From positions 1-31,956 of the forward strand of contig URKH01000016.1 of NCBI GenBank assembly GCA_900548255.1: a DNA stretch of 31,956 bases, given 5' to 3'. The stretch's first letter is position 1, and every line of letters starts with the position of its first letter. The notes below the pieces were generated by a model that was not told the origin of the DNA, ran no database searches, and saw only the letters and a list, made by a program, of their open reading frames with translations. The translations under genes were made by a program, and so were the position numbers. Origin of the DNA: an uncultured Collinsella sp. (GTDB lineage: Bacteria; Actinomycetota; Coriobacteriia; Coriobacteriales; Coriobacteriaceae). This document shows, one piece after another, positions 24,482-31,956 of the stretch.

Positions 24482-27400
24482 TTATGCCTCCTTAATGGGT
24501 GCCAGCGCCTGAGCCAGATCGGCAGACGTCAGCGGTCGCAGGGACACCTCAAAGCTGAAGCTCTCAAAACGGGTGCGATAGGAGTCGAGCACCTCGGAAC
24601 CCCAAGAGTTCGAGCCAAGGCCGAGCAGCTGGTCGTTGATGTTGACCGTGACCGTATCGCCCTTGACAAGGTCGTAGACGTGCTTGGCGCTATCGATGGC
24701 CTCGCAACTATAGGGCCATGCCGAGAACGAGAACGGGTTGGAGGCGGCATCGACCGGACGGGTCACCAGCACGCCGTCACCGTGGCTAGAGCGCAGGGCA
24801 ACCCAGCGGGTGCCCTCGCGGTTGGCGCAGTCCTGAGGCATAACGTAGGGCGTGAACATGTCGTCGACCGTAGTGCGGTAATGACCGACCGGGTTGGCGC
24901 GCAGCGAGTCCGGATAGTTCTCGCCCGGGCCGTGGCCGTACCACTCAACGGCACGATCGCAACCGGGAACCTCGAAGGAGATGCCGATGCGCGGGATGAT
25001 GTCCGAGTAATCGCCGTAGGGCTCGCCGGAAACCTTGAGGTCGACGCGACCGCTCGGAAGCACGGTGTAGACAAGCTCGACGCGCATGCCAAACGCACGG
25101 ACGGGAGGAGCGATGCGCTGGCTCACGGTAACGACGACCGCGTTGCCATCCTGCTTCCAAGAAACCTTGCGGGTAGACGTCTGCATCACATCGATGAAGT
25201 TGTCCTTCCACAGGGAGTCGTACTCCTGGGCGTGGTTATCGACGAGCGGATGCCAAAAACCAACCTGGGGACCAGAGGCCATTACGTCGCGGCCGGATGC
25301 CTTCCACTCGCTCACGGTACCGTTGACTTTGCTGAAGGTCAGCTCGCCGTTGAGGGAGTGAATGCGGATCTCTTGCTCGGTCTCCTCGACCGTAAGCTCA
25401 GGACGAGCGGGAGCCGCGATGGCCGGCGCCGGATGGTTTGCGATGGCAAACTGGCTTGCGCCCAGCTGGAACATCGGCTCGCACCAGGCGTGAGCCGCCA
25501 TGGTGTAGGCGCGCACGGTCAGCAGGGTCTCGCCTACCGCGGCCTCGCGAATCACCAGTGGCAGCTGGACGGATTCGCCGGGAGCCACCGCGCCGGGCAT
25601 AAGCGTCTTGCGGCACACTACATCGCCGTCTACCAGGGTCTCCGCCGACAGGCAGACATCCTCGAGAGTAGTAAACCAGCGCTTGTTCGTGACGGTCAGC
25701 TCGCCCGCCTCGGTGTCATAAGCCATGCGAACCGGGCAGATGACCTGGCCATACTCAGTGAGGCCCGGGCTCGGCTGCTGCCAAGGGAACACCATGCCAT
25801 CGATGCAGAAGTTGCTGTTGTTGGGGTAATCGCCATTGTCGCCACCATACATATCGTAAGCAACGCCATCCTCGGTCACAGCAGCCAAACCGTGGTCGCA
25901 CCATTCCCAGATAAACTGGCCTTGGATGCAATCCCAGCGATCGAAGACCTCCTGGTACTCGGACAGGCCTCCGGGGCCATTGCCCATGGAGTGGCCGTAC
26001 TCGCAGTTGATGCGCGGCTTGGGGAACGGATGCTCACCAAAGTCGTTCATCTGCGACACACGGGAGTACATCGTGGAAATGACGTCGACGGTATCGGCGT
26101 TGCGGTCCTCCTCGTAATGGACCGGACGATCATCGAGCTCGTGAGCCTTGGCGTACATCGCGCGGATGTTGCAGCCATAGCCGCTCTCGTTGCCCATCGA
26201 CCACATAATGATGCAGGCGTGATTGCGCTCCTGCATCACCAGGCGCTCAACACGGTCGACGTAGGCCGGCTCCCAGGCAGGGTCGTCGGTGACCAGAGCG
26301 ATGTTGCCGATATTCTCGAAACCGTGGCTCTCCATATCGGTCTCGGCGACCAGCATGATGCCATACTCATCGCACAGCTCGTAGAAGCGCGGGTCATTGG
26401 CATAGTGAGAGGTGCGCACCGCGTTGATGTTGTGTCGCTTCATGAGCTCCAGGTCGCGGCGCATGCGATCGAGGCCCACAGCGCGACCCTTGTGATCGTC
26501 GTGATCGTGGCGGTTGACGCCATGCATCTTAAAGTAGGTGCCGTTGAGGTAGATATGATTGCCCTCGACCGTCACCTCGGCAAGGCCCTGGCGATGCGGA
26601 ACGTACTCGCTGACCTCGTCACCGTCGTAGACCTCAAACGTAAGGTCATAGAGGAAGGGGTCCTCGGGGTTCCAGAAGTGGGCATCGGCAACGCTGCACT
26701 CGGCATGGCCGTCGACGCACTCGCCCGTAGCGACCACATTCTGGCCATCGCTGAGCGTATACACAACGCGGCTTGCGCCCTCGGCAACCGTATCGAGCGT
26801 GACCAGAGCGGCATCGCCCTCGCGGTGCGTGCGGAACCTAAAGTCGACCAGATGCGCGGCGGGACGCTGCATGAGGTACACATCGCGGAAGATGCCCGAT
26901 GCCCACCACATGTCCTGGTCCTCGATGTAGCTACCATCGCTGTACTGCAGAACCTTGACCGCAATCAGGTTGTCGCCCTCGACGAGCGCGTCGGTTACGT
27001 CAAACTCGGCGGACAGGCGCGAACCCTTGGTCATGCCGATAAACTTGCCGTTGACATACAGCTCGCCGTAGCTCTCGATACCGTCGAAGCGAATGATCTC
27101 GCGAGCGCCGGCAGGCACGGCAGGAAGGTTGACGATGCGCTGGTAGACGCCCGTGGGGTCGTCGGAGGGAACGAACGGCTGGTCCACTGGGAACGGAAAA
27201 CCCTCGTCGGTGTAGGCAAGGTTGCCATAGCCGTCTACCTGCCACAGGTGCGGAACCTCCACGTGATCCCACTCGGGCTCGTACGTGCAAAGTGCCTCGT
27301 TGGAGACGGCCGCGGGGCCCTCAAAAAGGCGGAACTGCCACGAGCCGGACAGCTGGACAAATCCGCGCGACAGCTCGCGGCTGTACGTAGCGGCGAGATC

Positions 27401-27490
27401 GGCGGTCTCATAACCCATAAAGTACGCATGGGGTGCCAGGCGGTTCCTGTGGGTGAGCGCTTGGTTTTCCCAATCGTTAATGGCGTCCAT
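24482..27490 (-). CDS. ebgA: GH2 beta-galactosidase, EbgA type
   Basis: A 1002-residue glycoside hydrolase family 2 beta-galactosidase. Domains in order: a sugar-binding jelly roll (about 45-215), an immunoglobulin-like domain, the TIM barrel (from about 315) with acid/base E435 in MGNESGYG and nucleophile E497 in INCEYGHSMGNGPGG, and the long C-terminal galactosidase domains with the late motif EWYGHGPGENYPDS. There is no signal peptide, so it is cytoplasmic. It hydrolyses lactose or other beta-galactosides. The ATG at 27490 opens the operon with ebgC, behind three palindromic operators and divergent from a LacI gene. No galactoside permease is adjacent. Galactan side-chain fragments of pectin would be a plausible substrate beside this locus, but that is inference. 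Confidence 0.95.
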   Translation of the reverse strand: MDAINDWENQALTHRNRLAPHAYFMGYETADLAATYSRELSRGFVQLSGSWQFRLFEGPAAVSNEALCTYEPEWDHVEVPHLWQVDGYGNLAYTDEGFPFPVDQPFVPSDDPTGVYQRIVNLPAVPAGAREIIRFDGIESYGELYVNGKFIGMTKGSRLSAEFDVTDALVEGDNLIAVKVLQYSDGSYIEDQDMWWASGIFRDVYLMQRPAAHLVDFRFRTHREGDAALVTLDTVAEGASRVVYTLSDGQNVVATGECVDGHAECSVADAHFWNPEDPFLYDLTFEVYDGDEVSEYVPHRQGLAEVTVEGNHIYLNGTYFKMHGVNRHDHDDHKGRAVGLDRMRRDLELMKRHNINAVRTSHYANDPRFYELCDEYGIMLVAETDMESHGFENIGNIALVTDDPAWEPAYVDRVERLVMQERNHACIIMWSMGNESGYGCNIRAMYAKAHELDDRPVHYEEDRNADTVDVISTMYSRVSQMNDFGEHPFPKPRINCEYGHSMGNGPGGLSEYQEVFDRWDCIQGQFIWEWCDHGLAAVTEDGVAYDMYGGDNGDYPNNSNFCIDGMVFPWQQPSPGLTEYGQVICPVRMAYDTEAGELTVTNKRWFTTLEDVCLSAETLVDGDVVCRKTLMPGAVAPGESVQLPLVIREAAVGETLLTVRAYTMAAHAWCEPMFQLGASQFAIANHPAPAIAAPARPELTVEETEQEIRIHSLNGELTFSKVNGTVSEWKASGRDVMASGPQVGFWHPLVDNHAQEYDSLWKDNFIDVMQTSTRKVSWKQDGNAVVVTVSQRIAPPVRAFGMRVELVYTVLPSGRVDLKVSGEPYGDYSDIIPRIGISFEVPGCDRAVEWYGHGPGENYPDSLRANPVGHYRTTVDDMFTPYVMPQDCANREGTRWVALRSSHGDGVLVTRPVDAASNPFSFSAWPYSCEAIDSAKHVYDLVKGDTVTVNINDQLLGLGSNSWGSEVLDSYRTRFESFSFEVSLRPLTSADLAQALAPIKEA

Positions 27491-27523
27491 GGTGATGCTC
27501 CTTCGTCATCGTAGTGATTCTTG

Positions 27524-27624
27524 TGCAACCGGTTGTCCTTATCTTACGGGCGATGCAAAAACCTGTGCAACCGGTTGTCCGCTGAACGGTCGATTTCGCC
27601 GGATTAACGGTGCAACCGGTTGTA
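27524..27624 (-). promoter_or_regulatory. ebgAC promoter with three LacI-type operators
   Basis: TGCAACCGGTTGTC occurs at 27524-27537 and 27566-27579, and TGCAACCGGTTGTA at 27611-27624. Centres are 42 and 45 bp apart. On the minus strand TTGCAC in the middle operator and TAAGAT 18 bp later fit -35 and -10, with the first operator over the transcript start. This is a lac-like design; the divergent LacI protein is the likely repressor. The rest of the 375-bp gap holds the regulator's promoter (TATAGT near 27800). Confidence 0.82.
27582..27610 (-). repeat. 29-nt direct-repeat element, copy 4 (upstream of ebgA promoter)
   Basis: On the plus strand it starts CTGAACGGTCGATTTC and ends ATTAACGG, with AACGG blocks 21 bp apart. 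It sits directly between two operators, about 10 bp closer to the inferred -35 than in the other copies, close to one helical turn. Confidence 0.72.
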
Positions 27625-27865
27625 CAACCGCGGAACTTATGTCACCCTGCGTATCGAAACTCAGCGCAAAACAGCATTCCCAGGCGGCGGACAACGGCCG
27701 CGCCCATCTATGCCCCACCCTTGCAAGCCATGTTCAACAGCAGCTTGAACGTGAAATGCCACCAGTGGCCGGATATCATGAACGCTGTTCAGGCGCACTA
27801 TAGTAAGCTGTATCCGCACCAGCCCGTATCAGTGACAACATCGACCGCTTTTTCCAGGAGACGCC

Positions 27866-28882
27866 ATGACCCAACCAGTTCGCACCGCACCGACGCTTGC
27901 CGAGGTTGCTGCAGCTGCCGGTGTTTCGCGCTCCACGGCATCGCGTGCCCTCAACGACTCCCCCCGCATTAGCGAGGAAACTAAAAAGCGCGTCCGCGCG
28001 GCTGCCAAGGAAGTCAATTTTGTACCCAACGCACGCGGCCGGGCGCTCGCCGTCGGACGCACGGAAATTATCGCCGTACTGGTTACCGAGCCTTTGAGCG
28101 AGCTGTTTAGCGATCCCACCTACAGTGAGTTTTTAAGCGGCATTACCGAGGAACTTTCGGAGTCGTCTTACCTACCCGTGATCCTGCAGGCATCTTCCTC
28201 GCATGAGCGCAATCGCGCACGCGAGCATTTTGAGCGTCGCTCGTTTGACGCCGTCATCGACGTCTCGCCCTACAAGGGCAGTGAGCTGCTCGAGGTGCTG
28301 CGTGAGCTGGGCGTACCCACCGTGTTGTGCGGCCAGCTCGAGGGCCACCCCTATCGCGATGTGTTCTCGACGGTCTACTCCGACGACGAAGAGGGCGGAC
28401 GCTTTGCGGCACTCGCCATGAAGGAGCGCGGGCGCAAAGATATCGTCGCCGTGTTGGGACCGCAAGACAACCCCGCTGTTGTCGACCGCCTGCGCGGCTA
28501 CCGCGCCGTCTTGGGCGAAGACCTCCCAGACGCAAACGTTATCTATACCGGCTGGAACAGCGGAGACGGCTATCAGGCCATGCACCAGATCCTCGCGCGC
28601 GAGATTGCTTTCGATGGCGTGCTCTGCGGATCGGACCGTATCGCGGCTGGCGTCATCACCGCACTCAACGAGGCAGGCCTATCCGTTCCGGCGGACGTTT
28701 CTGTCGTCGGCTTCGACGATCACGAGATTGCGGCGCGCTGCGTCCCCGCACTCACGACCGTCCGCCAGCCCCTGCGCGAAGAAGGCCACATGGCCGCCAA
28801 CATTGCGCTCGACATGATCAAGGGCGCCGAGCCCACCACCTCCGTGATGCACATGCAGCTCGTTCAGAGAGACTCGCTGTAG
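27866..28882 (+). CDS. LacI-family regulator, probable ebgAC repressor
   Basis: A 338-residue LacI-family protein. The helix-turn-helix is TLAEVAAAAGVSRSTASRALNDSPRIS (about 10-36), followed by the hinge NARGRALAVGRT and a periplasmic-binding-protein-like effector domain containing AGVITALNEAGLSVPADVSVVGFDD, a standard family segment. AGGAGAC precedes the ATG. It is divergent from ebgA, and the GCAACCGGTTG operators lie in the shared gap on the ebgA side, so local repression of ebgAC is the simplest reading (role like EbgR). The effector is probably a galactoside or galactose (inference). Its recognition helix differs from that of the pectin-locus LacI, consistent with a different operator. 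Confidence 0.88.
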   Translation: MTQPVRTAPTLAEVAAAAGVSRSTASRALNDSPRISEETKKRVRAAAKEVNFVPNARGRALAVGRTEIIAVLVTEPLSELFSDPTYSEFLSGITEELSESSYLPVILQASSSHERNRAREHFERRSFDAVIDVSPYKGSELLEVLRELGVPTVLCGQLEGHPYRDVFSTVYSDDEEGGRFAALAMKERGRKDIVAVLGPQDNPAVVDRLRGYRAVLGEDLPDANVIYTGWNSGDGYQAMHQILAREIAFDGVLCGSDRIAAGVITALNEAGLSVPADVSVVGFDDHEIAARCVPALTTVRQPLREEGHMAANIALDMIKGAEPTTSVMHMQLVQRDSL

Positions 28883-29092
28883 GAAACTGGGCCGGGCTTT
28901 TCGCCAGACAGTTGTTGCGGAAAGCCTGCCCCGTTTTGAGCGCTCATTCTGGGGCACAGTTTCCGTTAGACCGCTCAAGCGGAAACTGTGTCCCATTATT
29001 TTGCCGAATTCTGGGTCGCGCTTTCCCAGAGGACCCCCTTTGGGAAAGCGCGACCCGTTCTGGACGCAGATTCCGGGACGCACTTTCCGCAA
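28881..29092. repeat. Array of three similar hairpins (REP-like) plus a half unit
   Basis: Three inverted repeats share one plan. The first is 28889-28904 with 28917-28932 (imperfect). The second is TGGGGCACAGTTTCCG (28950) with its complement ending 28995, one mismatch. The third is GGGTCGCGCTTTCCC (29013) with a perfect partner ending 29056. Loops are 12, 14 and 14 nt. A lone GGGACGCACTTTCCGC follows near 29075. The array lies in the 305-bp gap between the LacI gene and aspS, where both transcripts end. No gene is seen there. Confidence 0.8.
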
Positions 29093-29129
29093 CGCCCGGT
29101 CATCCCATGCCCTCACAATCTCGACGTAT

Positions 29130-29164
29130 AAAAAACGAGGGAAGGCACGTGTCCTTCCCTCGTT
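29130..29164 (-). terminator. Terminator of aspS
   Basis: AACGAGGGAAGG and CCTTCCCTCGTT form a perfect 12-bp stem with a 7-nt loop. On the minus strand a run of T follows. It is 24 bp past the aspS stop. Confidence 0.9.
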
Positions 29165-29187
29165 ACGGGCAATATGTAGCCGCTTGC

Positions 29188-30975
29188 CTACATCAGGCGC
29201 AGGCTGACGTCCTTGAGCTGGGCGCCGGAAACGGCACTCGGGGCGCCCGACATGAGGTCGGAGCCGCTGGCCGTCTTGGGGAACGCCATGACGTCGCGGA
29301 TGGAGTCGGAGCCGGTGAGCAGCATGCACACGCGGTCCAGGCCCAGGGCGAAGCCGCCCATCGGGGGCGCACCAAACTTGAGAGCCTCCATGAGGAAGCC
29401 GAACTGCGACTCGGCGCGCTCCTCGGTAAAGCCCAGGAGCTTGAGCATGGACATCTGCATTTCGGCGTTGTGGATACGCATACCGCCGCCGCCGGCCTCA
29501 AAGCCGTCCATGACAAAGTCGTAGGTGCAGGAACCGGCTGCCAGCGGGTCGGCCTCGATCTTGGCGATGTCGGTCTCGGTCGGCAGGGTGAAGGGCTGGT
29601 GCTCGGCAGCGTAAGCCTTGCGGTCCTCGTCCCAGTGGAACAGCGGGAAGTTGACGACCCACAAGAAGTCGTGGCCCTCGCGCTTGATCTCGAGCGCGTT
29701 AGCCATGTGGGAACGCATGCCGCCCAGGATCTCGTCGGAGAGCAGGCGCGGGCCGGCGGCGAACATCACAAGGTCGCCGGGCTCGACGTCCATGCGCTCG
29801 CGCAGGGCAGCCATCTCCTCGTCCGAGAAGAACTTGACGATGGGGCTGTTGATGGAGCCGTCCTCGCGGAAGGCGATCCAGGCAAGGCCCTTGGCGCCAA
29901 ACGTGGAAGCCACGCCGGCAAGCTTATCGATCTTGGCGCGAGCCCAGGCACCGGCGCCCTTGGCGTTGATGGCCTTGACGACAGAGCCCTCCTCGTTCGC
30001 GGCAGTCGCAAAGACCTTGAACTTGGAGTTGGCGAAGATGTCGGTCAGGTCGACCAAGTGCATGCCATAGCGGGTATCGGGCTTGTCGGAGCCATAGGTG
30101 TCCATGGCCTCCCAGTAGTTCATGCGACGCAGCGGCGTGGGCATCTCGACACCCATGCGGCCGAAGGCATCGGCAAGAACCTCTTCGAGCGCGCTCATAA
30201 CGTCGTTCTGGTCCACGAAGGACATCTCGATATCGACCTGGGTGAACTCGGGCTGACGGTCGGCACGCAAGTCCTCGTCGCGGAAGCACTTGGCAACCTG
30301 ATAGTAGCGCTCGACGCCACCGACCATAAGCAGCTGCTTCAGGAGCTGCGGGGACTGCGGCAGGGCGTAGAAGTTGCCCGGCTGGATGCGGCTGGGGACG
30401 ATGAAGTCGCGGGCGCCCTCGGGCGTGGACTTGAACAGGGAGGGCGTCTCGACCTCCATGAACTCACGGTTGTGCAGCGCCTCGCGAATGGCAAAGGTAA
30501 AGTCGGAGCGCAGCTTGAGGTTGGCCATCATCTCGGGACGACGAAGGTCCAGATAGCGATAGCGCAGGCGGGTGTCCTCGCTGGTCTCGATGCCGTCCTC
30601 GATCTGGAACGGCGGGGTGACGGACGTATTGAGCACCTCGGCGTGGTCGGTCAGGACCTCGATCTCGCCGGTGGCGAGCTTGGTGTTGGTGGTCTCCTCG
30701 CCACGGGCGCGCACGACGCCGTGAATCTTGATGGGCCACTCGGGACGCATGGTCTCGGCGATCTTAAAGGCGTCGCCGTCGGAGTGCTCGGGATCGAAGG
30801 TAAGCTGCGTGATGCCCTCACGGTCGCGAAGGTCGCAGAAGATAAGGCCGCCGTGGTCGCGGCGACGGCTCACCCAACCGGTGAGGGTGACCTCTTCGCC
30901 CACGTTCTCGAAGCGAAGCTCGCCGCAGGTACGGGTGTGCATGGAATGCTCATCGATGGGACGGGTCTGGCTCAT
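29188..30975 (-). CDS. aspS: Aspartyl-tRNA synthetase
   Basis: A 595-residue bacterial class II aspartyl-tRNA synthetase. Domains in order: the OB-fold anticodon domain (about 15-120), the catalytic core with motif 2 FRDEDLRADRQPEFTQVDIEMSF, a GAD insertion in the middle, and motif 3 GGFALGLDRVCMLLTGSDSIRDVMAFPKT. The start at 30975 has AAAGGAGG upstream. In the anticodon domain the sequence RRRDHGGLIF has His (H41) where discriminating enzymes usually have Leu; His there is associated with non-discriminating AspRS, which also makes Asp-tRNA-Asn for GatCAB. That is a hint only. It is a single-gene unit, divergent from serB, with its own terminator. Confidence 0.96.
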   Translation of the reverse strand: MSQTRPIDEHSMHTRTCGELRFENVGEEVTLTGWVSRRRDHGGLIFCDLRDREGITQLTFDPEHSDGDAFKIAETMRPEWPIKIHGVVRARGEETTNTKLATGEIEVLTDHAEVLNTSVTPPFQIEDGIETSEDTRLRYRYLDLRRPEMMANLKLRSDFTFAIREALHNREFMEVETPSLFKSTPEGARDFIVPSRIQPGNFYALPQSPQLLKQLLMVGGVERYYQVAKCFRDEDLRADRQPEFTQVDIEMSFVDQNDVMSALEEVLADAFGRMGVEMPTPLRRMNYWEAMDTYGSDKPDTRYGMHLVDLTDIFANSKFKVFATAANEEGSVVKAINAKGAGAWARAKIDKLAGVASTFGAKGLAWIAFREDGSINSPIVKFFSDEEMAALRERMDVEPGDLVMFAAGPRLLSDEILGGMRSHMANALEIKREGHDFLWVVNFPLFHWDEDRKAYAAEHQPFTLPTETDIAKIEADPLAAGSCTYDFVMDGFEAGGGGMRIHNAEMQMSMLKLLGFTEERAESQFGFLMEALKFGAPPMGGFALGLDRVCMLLTGSDSIRDVMAFPKTASGSDLMSGAPSAVSGAQLKDVSLRLM

Positions 30976-31231
30976 ACCAGTGATCCTCCTTTATGGATCT
31001 GTGCCGCCCCGTGTCGTTCCGGGCGGCGTCGTACAGATTTGCCCAGCCTGCGTAAACCGCGCAGCCAGACATGGCGTTCTATCTTATCGCACTCGCGTCG
31101 ATGTGCCGCGAAAAAGTGGCTCCTGCCCAAAGACTTGACGGAGACGAAACAATTGACGCGCCGCGACACCCGCCCGCGCTCGTCACGTGCGACAATATGC
31201 CCCAATAAAACAGCACTCGGAAAGGCCCGCC

Positions 31232-31867
31232 ATGACTGCACGCCTCATCGTTATGGATATCGACTCCACGCTCATCAACCAGGAGGTCATCGACCTGTTG
31301 GGCGAAGAGGCCGGCGTGGGCGAGCAGGTGGCACAGATCACCGAACGCGCCATGCGCGGCGAGCTTGACTTTAAGCAGGCGCTCGAGGAGCGCGTGAGGC
31401 TGCTCGCCGGCCTGGACGAGAGCGTGTTCGAGCGCACCTTTAAGCGCGTGACATTTACCCCCGGCGCGTTGGAGCTTGTGCGCTCGGCACACAGCAAGGG
31501 TTGGAAGGTCGGCGTCGTGAGTGGCGGCTTTCACGAAGTCGCCGATAAGATCGTGGCCGCCGCGGGCATCGACTTTTGCCTGGCCAATCGTCTGGAGGTC
31601 GTGGACGGCAAGCTCACCGGTAAGTTGGCTGCCGACATTGTGACCAAGGAGTCCAAGCTCATCCAGCTGCTGGACTGGGCAGTTGAGTGCGGCGTCGATA
31701 TGGCCCACACCGTCGCAATCGGCGACGGTGCCAACGACATCCCCATGATTCAGGCCGCGGGCACGGGCATCGCGTTTTGTGCCAAGCCCAAGACGCGCGA
31801 GGCCGCCCCGTTTGCCATCGACGAGCGCAATCTGATGCTCGCCATGGACATCATCCTGCGCGACTAG
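31232..31867 (+). CDS. serB: Phosphoserine phosphatase
   Basis: A 211-residue HAD-superfamily phosphatase matching SerB, which makes serine from phosphoserine. All motifs are visible: MDIDSTLIN with nucleophile D9 and D11, VVSGGFHEVAD, K in TKESKL and GDGANDIPMI. The helical cap begins at NQEVIDLLGEEAGVG. It lacks the N-terminal ACT domains of longer SerB proteins. The ATG at 31232 is preferred because GAAAGG lies upstream and the residues before it look like untranslated leader. It is divergent from aspS. No other serine-pathway gene is visible before the window ends; the last 89 bp hold nothing I can name. Confidence 0.92.
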   Translation: MTARLIVMDIDSTLINQEVIDLLGEEAGVGEQVAQITERAMRGELDFKQALEERVRLLAGLDESVFERTFKRVTFTPGALELVRSAHSKGWKVGVVSGGFHEVADKIVAAAGIDFCLANRLEVVDGKLTGKLAADIVTKESKLIQLLDWAVECGVDMAHTVAIGDGANDIPMIQAAGTGIAFCAKPKTREAAPFAIDERNLMLAMDIILRD

Positions 31868-31956
31868 CCAATCCGTCTAGCAATTGAATCAGTCTGTCCT
31901 ATAGTTTCCGAACAATTCTGTCTTATTGCGACCTTTGTTCCAATTTGCTCCTCTAG

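Noticed and set aside
22865..27514. A 1549-codon plus-strand open frame
   Set aside because: It lies antisense to the permease and ebgCA genes, whose proteins are clearly recognisable. Its translation has no recognisable domain; it is a by-product of high-GC codon use.
28881..29092. A CRISPR array in the hairpin cluster
   Set aside because: The units are inverted repeats with similar short loops, not direct repeats with unique 30-40 bp spacers, and no cas gene is present.
28327..31368. A 1013-codon plus-strand open frame
   Set aside because: It overlaps the LacI gene out of frame, crosses the hairpin array and is antisense to aspS. No protein family is visible in it.

Overview
The window is a two-part contig. 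Bases 1 to about 3,020 look like a Clostridia-type chromosome fragment (argS, rqcP and the last three quarters of uvrB, all on the minus strand). From about 3,020 to the end the sequence reads as one high-GC Coriobacteriia chromosome, most like Collinsella; that name is inferred from protein style and gene mix, with no database search. The two parts meet inside one open frame: a sugar-isomerase-like TIM barrel runs straight into UvrB that lacks its Walker A end. I read this as a probable assembly or biological chimera, not as a real fusion protein.

Region 3.0-18.1 kb is a pectin/galacturonate locus, entirely on the minus strand. In transcription order it holds a LacI-type regulator; uxaC, uxaB and uxaA (galacturonate to 2-keto-3-deoxygluconate); a GPH-family sugar/cation symporter; a GH28 polygalacturonase; a 721-residue protein joining a CE8 pectin methylesterase to an alpha/beta-hydrolase esterase; an SGNH esterase; a GH105 unsaturated-uronyl hydrolase; and the truncated isomerase. 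None of the enzymes shows a signal peptide, so the simplest model is import of esterified oligogalacturonides followed by cytoplasmic de-esterification and depolymerisation. KDG kinase and aldolase genes are not in the window. Palindromes of the form GGTGAACGTTCACC precede uxaC, the symporter and GH105, and probably form the regulon of the local LacI protein.

Region 18.1-21.6 kb is a ferrous iron uptake locus (two feoA genes, feoB, and a small Cys-rich FeoB-associated membrane protein) with a clear DtxR/IdeR-like iron box before feoB. Region 21.7-24 kb holds an orphan HPr with Asp at position 46, a 230-bp element with 42-bp inverted termini, and an amino-acid/polyamine-type permease. Region 24-28.9 kb is an ebgA-ebgC beta-galactosidase operon divergent from its own LacI regulator, with three GCAACCGGTTG-type operators between them. 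The end holds a cluster of hairpins, aspS, and a divergent serB.

The most interesting structure not explained by genes is a 29-nt element found upstream of all four sugar promoters (GH105, symporter, uxaC, ebgA). Two AACGG blocks lie exactly 21 bp apart in each copy, next to operators of two different LacI proteins. It looks like the site of a shared, unidentified activator.
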